Below are positions 1 to 6,553 of a stretch of DNA of 12,994 nucleotides, piece by piece (the first letter of the stretch is position 1; the number at the start of each line of letters is the position of its first letter). The position numbers and the translations under genes are program-made. The stretch comes from DATJUF01 sp035524095. GTDB lineage: Bacteria; Desulfobacterota; Binatia; Binatales; Binataceae. The stretch covers positions 1 through 12,994 of the forward strand of contig DATKPK010000253.1 in the NCBI GenBank assembly GCA_035524095.1, given 5' to 3'. A model generated the notes under the pieces. The model was given only the letters and a program-made list of their open reading frames with translations. It was not told the DNA's origin and did no database searches.

Positions 1-1500
1 GAGTACGTAACGCACGTCAAGTTCGCGACCGAGTTGCCGTACATCCGGTGACTTATCTTTGTAGAAGAACGAGGTATTGCGCGCGATCACGAAGCCGCCA
101 GTTACCCGAGACAAATCTGTGATCAAGCTCTCAGTGACGCCATCGACAAAATAATCCTGTTCTGGCTCGCCGCTGATATTCGCAAAAGGGAGAACAACGA
201 TCGAGAGACGAGGCGCTCGCGAGCACTGGCCTTCGGATTTTTCTATTTTCGCGATCGCTGGGACGGTAATGGCGTCGTTGACGCTAGCTTCCCCTACATT
301 AATGTCCTCACGGCGCTTCTCGATGACATCACAGGCATTCAAACGGCTCGCAAGTTGGGCCGCAACGCGCCGCCATAAGTCTGGAAATCGGCCCGCCAAA
401 GCGAAGAATTCGCTTTTGCCGAACCGCGCGACCACAGCGTCCTCCAGGGCGACGACGGTTGCCGAGCGGCGAGAATCTGTGAGGGCAGCCATTTCGCCCA
501 CGTGCTGCCCGGCGCCAAGTCTAGCTATCACCCGCCCGTCGACGGCCACTGAGAACGTTCCACGCAAGATCATGAAGAGGTCGGTATCCGAAGCGCCCTG
601 CTCTATCAGGACGGCACCGCGCGGGACTGCCTCCGGCTTGATATTGCGCGCGATTTGGTTCGCCAGATCATCCTGCGCTTGAATCAGCGGCTGCGCTTTA
701 AGTTCCTCAACTAGCTGCTGCTTGTGTTCCGGCATAACCGGCACGGTCATTACATCGTTGACAACAGATGCAAGCGTATCAATTTCATCGAAGGGCTGGT
801 GACTGTCTCTATTAGGGTCTGTGGAAAAATTAGGGTCTGCGGAAAATTGCCACGTGACGCGCGTTCGAGGATCGGGGATGTAAGAACAAAATGAGCCCGT
901 TCTGATTGATCGAGCGAGCAGTTGGCCGAGGGCAGCGTGATTTTCAGTAATTTTCCGCAACCCTGCCTTGATCGCGCGGGTGACGTTGAGCCGGGCACGC
1001 TCGGAAGCAGATCCCGCACGACGATCGCGCCCGCCGAAGCCGACAGCGCGAACGAGCTCGCGCTCCAGAAAATCGATCTCAGTTTCTACCTTTTCCGCCC
1101 GCTCATCGGCGCCACGTTCGCGAAGATCTTCGAGTTCTTCCTTGAGTTCGGGAAGCCGCCGCTTGTAATTCAGGATTGCTGTGGAATCCAGCATTTCGCC
1201 GGAATCGCCGAGGCCTCCGATGCTGATGGCGGGATCATCGAAGATTGAGCCTATGTCGATACTGGTATCGACGACAGCGCCGTCTATCCGTATCAGGTCA
1301 ATAGCGCCAAATTCCTCGCCCGGATGCTGTAGCAAGCGCTGAATGTACCTGAGTCCCTTTAGATCGCGCAGCGCGAAGCCGAGATTCCCATAACCGATAG
1401 TCCAGTAATCGCCGGTACGAACGAATGTTCCTACCACCGCAAGGGGAGTGCTCTGGACGTCATCCTTAGGCCCTGAGATTTCGCGGAGTGTGTCTGACAA
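1..1500 (-). CDS. Cyclic-nucleotide-binding / TolB-like domain regulator (5' part, runs off the left edge)
   Basis: The minus strand is open from the stop at 1573-1575 to the window edge; the first usable start is TTG at 1500, after a weak GGGGGA, giving 500 residues without a stop. Residues 24-220 match, from memory, the domain at the C-terminus of large ATPase/LuxR-type regulators (DLKGLRYIQRLLQHPGEEF, GGRDRR, SERARLNVTRAI, IRTGSFCSY). Residues 285-390 are a cyclic-nucleotide-binding domain with an intact phosphate-binding cassette (GEMAAL at 335-340, RRSATV at 344-349). From 432 onward the protein shows the TolB/FlgO-like segment of adenylate-cyclase-type proteins (LSIVVLPFANISG, DYFVDGVTESLITDLSR). 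TPR repeats often follow and may lie outside the window. No membrane segment or DNA-binding helix is visible. It is probably a cytoplasmic cAMP/cGMP-responsive sensor; what it acts on is unknown. GTG at 1437 or ATG at 750 are less likely starts, because they would lose part or all of the N-terminal domain. Confidence 0.85.
   Translation of the reverse strand, partial: MSDTLREISGPKDDVQSTPLAVVGTFVRTGDYWTIGYGNLGFALRDLKGLRYIQRLLQHPGEEFGAIDLIRIDGAVVDTSIDIGSIFDDPAISIGGLGDSGEMLDSTAILNYKRRLPELKEELEDLRERGADERAEKVETEIDFLERELVRAVGFGGRDRRAGSASERARLNVTRAIKAGLRKITENHAALGQLLARSIRTGSFCSYIPDPRTRVTWQFSADPNFSTDPNRDSHQPFDEIDTLASVVNDVMTVPVMPEHKQQLVEELKAQPLIQAQDDLANQIARNIKPEAVPRGAVLIEQGASDTDLFMILRGTFSVAVDGRVIARLGAGQHVGEMAALTDSRRSATVVALEDAVVARFGKSEFFALAGRFPDLWRRVAAQLASRLNACDVIEKRREDINVGEASVNDAITVPAIAKIEKSEGQCSRAPRLSIVVLPFANISGEPEQDYFVDGVTESLITDLSRVTGGFVIARNTSFFYKDKSPDVRQLGRELDVRYVL
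811..846. repeat. 18-bp tandem duplication inside the regulator gene
   Basis: Two adjacent 18-bp units (811-828 and 829-846) differ at one base: attagggtctgYggaaaa. On the coding (minus) strand they encode the repeat FSADPN/FSTDPN in the linker between the N-terminal domain and the cyclic-nucleotide-binding domain. The length is a multiple of three, so the frame is kept. Confidence 0.85.
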
Positions 1501-1710
1501 TGTATCCCCCGGATGAACGAAGCGAGAGCGGATCTCGACTATGGGGCTCAGCTTAATCGACCTGACGTTACCCTATGGAGCCTTACTCTTCCATTACACG
1601 CCTACGAAATGCCTACGTCAAACGCGTCGTCGGGTACATGCGGTACACTAACCCAGTCAAAACGCGATCTTGGGTTCACGGGCTTTGAACATTGGTTCAG
1701 CCGATCGTAA

Positions 1711-1761
1711 CGCCTTTCTCAATGAGAACCTCTCAAACGAGGCTCCAAAAGGAGAAAGGCG
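1711..1761 (+). promoter_or_regulatory. Leader hairpin that would mask the ribosome-binding site of the small secreted protein
   Basis: CGCCTTTCTC (1711-1720) is the exact reverse complement of GAGAAAGGCG (1752-1761), which ends on the base before the ATG at 1762. The right arm includes part of the Shine-Dalgarno AGGAG (1750-1754) and the spacer to the start codon. Two competing small hairpins lie between the arms: TGAGA-ACC-TCTCA, and CTCC-AAAA-GGAG at 1743-1754, which would also hide the Shine-Dalgarno. The pairing is read directly from the sequence. That it controls translation, for example as a thermometer or switch, is inference. Confidence 0.5.
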
Positions 1762-2076
1762 ATGGATATTCGGAAAGCGACGGCAGCTCTACTTTCCGTA
1801 GGTCTGCTTATTGGGATTAGCGCCCCAGCTTGGTCCGCTGATTCGAAGGGTGCGGTCACGGGTGTCACCGCGACGGTGTCCAATCCGGAAGGCAACTCGC
1901 TGCCCAGCATTCTGAAGTCGGTTTTCAAGGACACGGCCGCTGCGTCGTCCAAGCCGGGCAAGCAGTGCAAGGCCTCGCACATCTACTCGCAGCATGATGT
2001 GGTGGGCGATCCGGAAACCTGCACGATGAATCGCGTCACGTTTGGCGGCGGAGGGTCCGCGACTGGAATTCCGTGA
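1762..2076 (+). CDS. Small secreted protein with two cysteines, function unknown
   Basis: The product is 104 residues. It starts with a clear Sec signal peptide: MDIRK, a hydrophobic core at 8-20, and APAWSA with likely cleavage near residue 26. The mature part is about 78 residues and contains two cysteines (C69 and C87, CKASHIYSQHDVVGDPETC), which could form one disulfide in the periplasm or outside the cell. The C-terminus is glycine-rich (FGGGGSATG). No family is recognised. The start is well supported by AAAAGGAG seven bases upstream of the ATG. It is divergent from the cyclic-nucleotide regulator, with a 261-bp spacer, so control by that regulator is possible but not shown. Its ribosome-binding site lies in an inverted repeat. 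The signal peptide, Shine-Dalgarno and normal composition make it likely to be a real gene. Confidence 0.75.
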   Translation: MDIRKATAALLSVGLLIGISAPAWSADSKGAVTGVTATVSNPEGNSLPSILKSVFKDTAAASSKPGKQCKASHIYSQHDVVGDPETCTMNRVTFGGGGSATGIP

Positions 2077-2128
2077 TCGATGGCTTAACGGCGAAGGTCA
2101 GGCTGAGTCCAAGGACCGATTAAACTGG

Positions 2129-2150
2129 GCGGGAGTAGCAATGCTCCCGC
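2129..2150 (+). terminator. Possible terminator hairpin after the small secreted protein
   Basis: GCGGGAGTA / TGCTCCCGC pair into a 9-bp stem (one G-U pair) closed by a GCAA tetraloop, 53 bases after the stop of the secreted protein gene. The sequence after it (ttacgcttt) has only a weak T-run, so a factor-independent terminator is likely but not certain. Confidence 0.4.
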
Positions 2151-2169
2151 TTACGCTTTGCGATAGCTT

Positions 2170-2235
2170 GTAAACTACCGGGTAAATTCCATGCTGCCCC
2201 TTGACAAGTGCTGCGTCTGAGTAAAGTCCGGGTAA
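2170..2235 (+). promoter_or_regulatory. Candidate promoter and direct repeat upstream of the MFS gene
   Basis: A perfect -35 box TTGACA is at 2201-2206. The best -10 is TAAAGT at 2222-2227, four of six matches with a short 15-base spacer, so the promoter call is weak. The box is bracketed by a direct repeat, GTAAACTACCGGGTAA (2170-2185) and GTAAAGTCCGGGTAA (2221-2235), 51 bases apart. The repeat could be an operator; no binding protein is identified. Confidence 0.3.
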
Positions 2236-2290
2236 GTCAACTAGAAAGAAATCATTTTCACTAATGACAGGCTGGGCGGTTCGCGTAATT

Positions 2291-2319
2291 CTCCTGCGCA
2301 GAATGTCGCGCGGCAGGAG
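2291..2319 (+). promoter_or_regulatory. Hairpin that would mask the ribosome-binding site of the MFS gene
   Basis: CTCCTGC (2291-2297) pairs exactly with GCAGGAG (2313-2319), the Shine-Dalgarno of the MFS transporter; two further G-C pairs can extend the stem across a one-base bulge. The left arm is effectively an anti-Shine-Dalgarno sequence. This is the second such arrangement in the window after 1711-1761. The pairing is directly visible; the effect on translation is inferred. Confidence 0.45.
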
Positions 2320-2325
2320 GCGAAC

Positions 2326-3630
2326 TTGGACGAGGCGAAAAGTCTTGAAGAGGCGACCGGCGGGGGCGCGGAAGCGGGTGTTCGATCGCATGGCGAGAGG
2401 ACGGTGCGGGCACTGTTCGCGATCCTGGCCTGCCAAGGCTATGCGTTTGCAATTCTGGGGGTCGGCGCGCCTTTCATCGCCAAGACCTTTGCGCTCGATC
2501 AGAGCGGAATCGCGAAAATGTATGCCTGGATTTCCCTCAACTCGATTGGGGCACTGATCCTGTCGCGGATGGCTGATCGCGTTGGGCGGCGGCGGATCGT
2601 AACGCTGGGCTTGATCATGACACCGCTATGTTCGGTCGGTGCGGCACTCGCGACCAAAGCGGCATGGTTTATCTTTTTCGAGGTAGCGGCCTACTCGGCG
2701 ATCCTTGCGACCTTTGGAAGCGCGATCGTGATGGTGGCGGAGGCGTTGCCGATCGAGAAGCGGTCGGAAGGGCAGGGGTGGGCGAATCTCGCGATCGCGA
2801 GTGGCGGGGGCATATGCGTGGTGCTGGCGCCCGCGCTCGCGCGAGCTGGGATGTCCTGGCGATGGCTGCCGGCGCTGGCCGGAGCCGGAATCGTGCTGAC
2901 GCCGATTATGCTCCGGCGATTACCGGAGAGCCGCACATGGGAGGAGGCGGCGGAGCGCGGGATGGCCAAGGGAAGCCATATCTACGATGTGTTCAGACGC
3001 CGCTATCGCGGGCGGACGGTTCCTCTAATCTTTACTACGCTGTTGGGTGAGGCGAGCGGGGCGGCGGTCTCGACCTGGATTTACTACCATGCGGTGACCG
3101 TGACCGGACTGACGCCGACCCAGGGATCGATAATTCTACTGGTGGGCGGAACGCTGAGCACGGCGGGGCTCGTGATCGGAGTGCGGATGGCCGAGTGGGT
3201 TGGGCGAGTGCGCACAGTGCTGGCGATGGGTCTAACTGGTACGGTAGGGGTGCTAGCGTTCTACTGGGGACCTCCGGCGCATTGCGGCTGGCCGGTGCTG
3301 TGGCTGATAGTGGCGCATACGTGGTTCGCGACCACTGGGCGGGCGTCGCAAGTGGCGGCGAATGCGGCCGTAACGGAGCTTTTTCCGACGGCGCTGCGCG
3401 GGACGATTCTGGGATGGCTGACGTTAACGATCGCGTTTGCAGCGATTGGCGCGCAGGCGGCGATCGCGATTCTGGCGAAGCAACTGGGCGGACTATCGAA
3501 CGTGGTGGGATGGATCGGGCTGCTGTGGATTCCGTCGGCGCTGATTTGGGGCTTGTTTATCGACGAGACGCGCGGGCTGTCGCTCGAAGCGGCATCGGGG
3601 GAAATCGCGGAAGGGGCGGCCGGCGCTTAA
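2326..3630 (+). CDS. MFS (major facilitator superfamily) transporter
   Basis: The product is 434 residues, the usual size for a 12-helix MFS permease, starting at residue 26 with TVRALFAILACQGYAFAIL. The loop after helix 2 has motif A (SRMADRVGRRR, 80-90) and its second-half copy is at 286-296 (VRMAEWVGRVR). The segments PESRTWEE (200-207), ELFPTALRG (351-359) and DETRGLSLE (413-421) resemble signatures of the sugar-porter and aromatic-acid/metabolite symporter branches, so an organic acid or sugar-like substrate is plausible; the actual substrate cannot be read. The start is TTG at 2326, chosen because GCAGGAGG ends five bases upstream and no in-frame ATG or GTG serves better. The first 25 residues are a Gly/Glu-rich cytoplasmic tail. 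Downstream, GGCCAA-GGAT-TTGGCC (3637-3652) could form a small hairpin between this gene and the convergent one, without a T-run. Confidence 0.9.
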   Translation: MDEAKSLEEATGGGAEAGVRSHGERTVRALFAILACQGYAFAILGVGAPFIAKTFALDQSGIAKMYAWISLNSIGALILSRMADRVGRRRIVTLGLIMTPLCSVGAALATKAAWFIFFEVAAYSAILATFGSAIVMVAEALPIEKRSEGQGWANLAIASGGGICVVLAPALARAGMSWRWLPALAGAGIVLTPIMLRRLPESRTWEEAAERGMAKGSHIYDVFRRRYRGRTVPLIFTTLLGEASGAAVSTWIYYHAVTVTGLTPTQGSIILLVGGTLSTAGLVIGVRMAEWVGRVRTVLAMGLTGTVGVLAFYWGPPAHCGWPVLWLIVAHTWFATTGRASQVAANAAVTELFPTALRGTILGWLTLTIAFAAIGAQAAIAILAKQLGGLSNVVGWIGLLWIPSALIWGLFIDETRGLSLEAASGEIAEGAAGA

Positions 3631-3709
3631 ACTTGCGGCCAAGGATTTGGCCTGAGCTGAATTGAGCGGGAGGGGGACTTAGTACTGACTACGACAATTG
3701 CTCAGGCAC

Positions 3710-4451
3710 TTAAGAGCACGATTTCGGATCGGTATCCCAGTTGTCATTAGGTGCCTTCGACAAGTCCCACGGTAGATTGCCACCAAACATCTTTTTTGCG
3801 GCAGCTTGATTGTAAGCCTGAACGATCTTGCCTGAGGGCAGGTCTATTTCATAAGCCCGAATCGAGCCATAGCAAGCGCAGACGGAATGATGCACAGTTT
3901 CGGCCGCGATGAATGCATGGGACCGATCGAGAAAGCCAATCGGATAGAGATTAGGATCCTCATCACATCTAATGCCTAACTTTTCCCGGTAGGCCACGAA
4001 GTCTTGAGCGACCTGCTGAGTCGGATCGGTGGCGGTGACGCGATCTCCGGCAAAGGAGATAAACTTCGTCTCATAGCCACCGTAGTCCTCCATCGCTGTA
4101 GAAAAGAAGAGCGCCGGAGGAATCATTGGCCCAAATGACATGAGGCTGCACATAGCCATCAATTTTGATGGGGTATTTACGCCCCATAACGACGGCGAAG
4201 AAAGTGTATTCGTCACCGCTGTTTCTACCCCAACCACTGGGAAATTCCAGTCTCTCTTTACCCTTGGGAGCGGGCACTTGGACCTGCGTGCCTTTTTTCC
4301 AGAAAGCGTTTTGTAAGTTTGGGAAAAGGTCCCAAACCGAGACTGCGGGGCCGGAGAACAGTTTCATTTCCGAAGCATTTGCGGCCAGCGCGAGAGCTGC
4401 AAAACAGGCGCAGAAACATACTGTCAGGATGACGCAGTAGACACTATTCAT
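3710..4451 (-). pseudogene. Exported hypothetical protein interrupted by a one-base frameshift
   Basis: Two minus-strand frames join into one protein. The first begins at ATG 4451 with a signal peptide (MNSVYC, hydrophobic core, LALAANA) and reads FFAVVMGRKYPIKIDGY, HVIWANDSSGALLFYSDGG, then a stop at 4071-4073. The next frame continues from about 4087 with DYGGYETKFISFAGD to the stop at 3710, ending NWDTDPKSCS. Dropping one base in the run at 4086-4091 (tcctcc on the plus strand) gives SDGDYGGYETKF and a protein of about 246 residues. The second frame upstream of that point has no convincing start or composition, so two separate genes are unlikely. This may be a true mutation or a sequencing/assembly error. 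The protein has several cysteines (VCACYG near the C-terminal part, and RCDED). No family is recognised. A TTG at 4508 could lengthen the N-terminus by 19 residues but would spoil the signal peptide. It begins 57 bases after the Rieske ferredoxin stop and could be co-transcribed with it. Confidence 0.65.
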
Positions 4452-4508
4452 CTTCGAGGCGAGGCAGTGTAGCAGAGTCAAATTAGTGACTAGTCGCCTC
4501 TTGCGCAA

Positions 4509-4823
4509 CTAGGCCTCGGTTTCGACAAAAACTTCGTCGTCGATGATTTTGACGGGGTAGGTTTGGACGGGTTTCACCGCGGGCATCGAGAGGACGCGGC
4601 CGGTTTTAACCTCGAACAATGAACCGTGATAGGGACATTCGACGGTGCATTCCTCGAGATCGATATCGCCCGCCGCCAGTGACGCCTCGGCATGGCTGCA
4701 GGTATCGGCGGTCGCATAGAAGCCCTCGTCGAGGCGGTAAACGGCTATCGGCGGCTTGAGGTTGAGGCGGATCGCTTCGCCGGGTTTAAGGTCTGAGATT
4801 TTGCATGCTTTCGTCAATGCCAT
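4509..4823 (-). CDS. Rieske [2Fe-2S] ferredoxin, oxygenase electron-transfer component
   Basis: The product is 104 residues, the standard size for ferredoxin components of ring-hydroxylating dioxygenases (BphF/NahAb type). The cluster ligands are intact: C42 and H44 in TCSHAEASL, and C63 and H66 in CPYHGSLF. The rest has the usual short beta-sandwich pattern, ending VQTYPVKIIDDEVFVE. It carries electrons from a reductase to the oxygenase in the cytoplasm. It begins 17 bases after the stop of the oxygenase alpha gene, so the two are almost certainly one operon and partners. The Shine-Dalgarno is weak (GAGAACG upstream of ATG 4823), which may suggest translational coupling. NirD-like nitrite reductase small subunits share this fold, but the neighbour makes the oxygenase role far more likely. 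No ferredoxin reductase gene is in the window. Confidence 0.93.
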   Translation of the reverse strand: MALTKACKISDLKPGEAIRLNLKPPIAVYRLDEGFYATADTCSHAEASLAAGDIDLEECTVECPYHGSLFEVKTGRVLSMPAVKPVQTYPVKIIDDEVFVETEA

Positions 4824-4840
4824 AGGCGTTCTCGTTCAGG

Positions 4841-6256
4841 CTACCATCGTGGTTGACTCATCAACTCGGCCCAGCGGCGATAGAAGCCTCGCGCGGCGGT
4901 CTCGGCATAAACGTGATTGACCTTGCCGGGAAAGCGCGGATCATCGTTGCGTTCGTGGCCGAGGCCCATCTGCACGTTCAAAGTGTTGCGGCGCGCCATA
5001 TAGCCGCGCAGCACGCGTTGGATTTCGAGCCAGTTCTCGCCATCGTCCTGCTCGAGCATCCCGCTCGGGCTGAAGGTGCGCATCACACCAATGCGGATCG
5101 CCTCCTTTTGTTCGGGCGTCATATCCTTTTCGACCAGCGCCCACGCCCATACTTCGATTTCGCCGGGGCCGCGCGGATGCCAGACGCGCATCGTGAAGGT
5201 GCCGGGGAGAAATGAGAAGGTCGGGAAGACATTCATGTGGCCGCCGAAGATGCGCTTGGCGCGAACCTCGCCGAGGCGGCGGATCGCCTGATCACGCTCG
5301 GGGCCGCGGATGTATTCGATCGCCTCACCGAGCATCGCTTTAAGTGGGCCTTTATCCGGGGCGGTGAAGAAGCCGGTGCCGTGGCCGTTGGCGTCGCTGA
5401 ACTGGGTGCCCTCGCGGCCAAAACTATCGGCCGTCAGCTCGAGGCCATCGGGCATCAGCGCCATCATCGCAGAGGAATGACTGACTTCAGCATGGTACAT
5501 GTCGCTGGCGAACTGCTCGGCGGCGAACTTCCAGTTACATTTGAGGACCCATTTGTGGAGGCCCCCGATGACTTCGGTGCCGGCGTCGGTGCGGTCGAAA
5601 AAGGCCTCCATATACCAAGCCATGTCGCCCAAATATTCGGTGAAAGGGAGGGCATTGGGATCCCAGTTGCCGAAGATGAGGCCCTTGTAATTCTCGACGC
5701 GCGGAACCTTGAGGGTGCTCCAGCTCTCCTTGTTCAACGCACGGTGGTAGCCGTCTTCCTCATGTGGTACGGAAATCAGCTTGCCGCCGATATCGTAGGT
5801 CCAGCCATGGTAGGAGCACATGAAGACTTTGGCGTTGCCGAGGTCGGCGCGGCAGAGACGCATACCGCGATGGCGGCATTGATTCATGAAGGCAGCAATG
5901 GAGCCGTCACGCTGGCGGACGACCAGGATCGGATCTTCGGCCATATAGGTGGTGAAGAAATCGCCGGGCTTGGGGAGTTGGCTTTCGTGGCAAAGAAAGA
6001 GCCATGAACGGCTGAAGATGCGCTCGAGTTCGAGATCATAGATGGCCTGATCGTTATAGATACGGGCGCTGAGGTAGCCGTCGTCGAGATTGATGAGTTG
6101 GCTAACGTCGATCGAGGCGCTCGCGGAACTCGGCGATATGGCGTCGGCGGGTTGCGTAGTAAGAACATCTGGCGCGTCGCAGAGGTATCCATCGGTGGGC
6201 TGGGTTGCGGCACCGTTGGCCGCGCCGCCGTCGACTTCAATGCCATCGATTTTCAT
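4841..6256 (-). CDS. Aromatic ring-hydroxylating dioxygenase, alpha subunit (Rieske non-heme iron oxygenase)
   Basis: The product is 471 residues. The Rieske domain is at about 83-190 with ligands C127 and H129 (NQCRHRG) and C147 and H150 (CSYHGW). The catalytic domain carries the mononuclear iron site: D252 (inter-site bridge), H255 and H260 in SDMYHAEVSH, and the acidic ligand, probably D405, in EQDDGENW. The C-terminus (MGLGHE, ARGFYRRWAELM) is typical of the biphenyl/polycyclic-aromatic type alpha subunits. These enzymes insert O2 into an aromatic ring to give a cis-dihydrodiol; the substrate here is unknown. The N-terminus carries about 45 extra Ala/Thr/Ser/Pro-rich residues before the family's usual start (SIDVSQLINLDDGYL), yet AGGA six bases before ATG 6256 supports this start. 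The ferredoxin follows at 17 bases. No beta subunit or reductase is present, so it may work as an alpha-only enzyme or use partners encoded elsewhere. Confidence 0.93.
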   Translation of the reverse strand: MKIDGIEVDGGAANGAATQPTDGYLCDAPDVLTTQPADAISPSSASASIDVSQLINLDDGYLSARIYNDQAIYDLELERIFSRSWLFLCHESQLPKPGDFFTTYMAEDPILVVRQRDGSIAAFMNQCRHRGMRLCRADLGNAKVFMCSYHGWTYDIGGKLISVPHEEDGYHRALNKESWSTLKVPRVENYKGLIFGNWDPNALPFTEYLGDMAWYMEAFFDRTDAGTEVIGGLHKWVLKCNWKFAAEQFASDMYHAEVSHSSAMMALMPDGLELTADSFGREGTQFSDANGHGTGFFTAPDKGPLKAMLGEAIEYIRGPERDQAIRRLGEVRAKRIFGGHMNVFPTFSFLPGTFTMRVWHPRGPGEIEVWAWALVEKDMTPEQKEAIRIGVMRTFSPSGMLEQDDGENWLEIQRVLRGYMARRNTLNVQMGLGHERNDDPRFPGKVNHVYAETAARGFYRRWAELMSQPRW

Positions 6257-6553
6257 GCTTTCCTCGAAACTTCAACTCGCTCGACCGCTAGCCTCGGCGC
6301 TTGCCGGTCCACCAGAAAACGTCGCAGAGCACACCGCAACTGGGAAGATAGACGTCTGGCGGCGGTCTTGATTCAGCTTTGATGGAGGGGGCCGTGGCCA
6401 CATCGTCCGAAGAGTTTGATGAAGCGGTTGGCTGGGAGGCGAGAGCTGGTGGGGCTTCTGAACCGTTGTTGGCAAATTCCATCATCAACTTCCGCCTATC
6501 GATTCTCTGTGACGATCGCCGCCCAAGGTCATCATAATGCAGCGGGCAGTAAT
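6257..6553. other. Non-coding spacer upstream of the Rieske operon
   Basis: These 297 bases lie between the acyltransferase stop and the oxygenase start, both on the minus strand. Reading frames here are short and of unlikely composition. No tRNA, clear terminator or convincing -35/-10 pair was seen. It presumably holds the promoter of the Rieske operon, but I cannot point to it. Confidence 0.4.

Noticed and set aside
269..682. A 137-codon plus-strand open frame
   Set aside because: It lies opposite the cyclic-nucleotide-binding domain, which has clear motifs on the minus strand; its Ser/Thr/Arg-rich composition is a shadow.
750..1019. A minus-strand 89-codon frame
   Set aside because: It is out of frame with the regulator, whose domain sequence passes unbroken through the same bases.
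1633..1647. Direct repeat GGTACA-TGC-GGTACA in the regulator/secreted-protein spacer
   Set aside because: Short and partly self-palindromic; no matching promoter elements were found around it, so it may well be chance.
3195..3665. Plus-strand 156-codon frame overlapping the end of the MFS gene
   Set aside because: Shadow of the MFS gene in another frame; no hydrophobic helices or motifs of its own.
4083..4091. Programmed frameshifting as the explanation for the broken exported protein
   Set aside because: No slippery heptamer, stop-codon pause context or downstream stem was seen at the junction; a plain indel or sequencing error is simpler.
5237..6007. A 256-codon plus-strand open frame antisense to the Rieske alpha subunit
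   Set aside because: It lies wholly opposite a gene with intact catalytic motifs, has Ala/Gly/Val/Glu-rich shadow composition and no recognisable domain; such antisense frames are expected in GC-rich genes.
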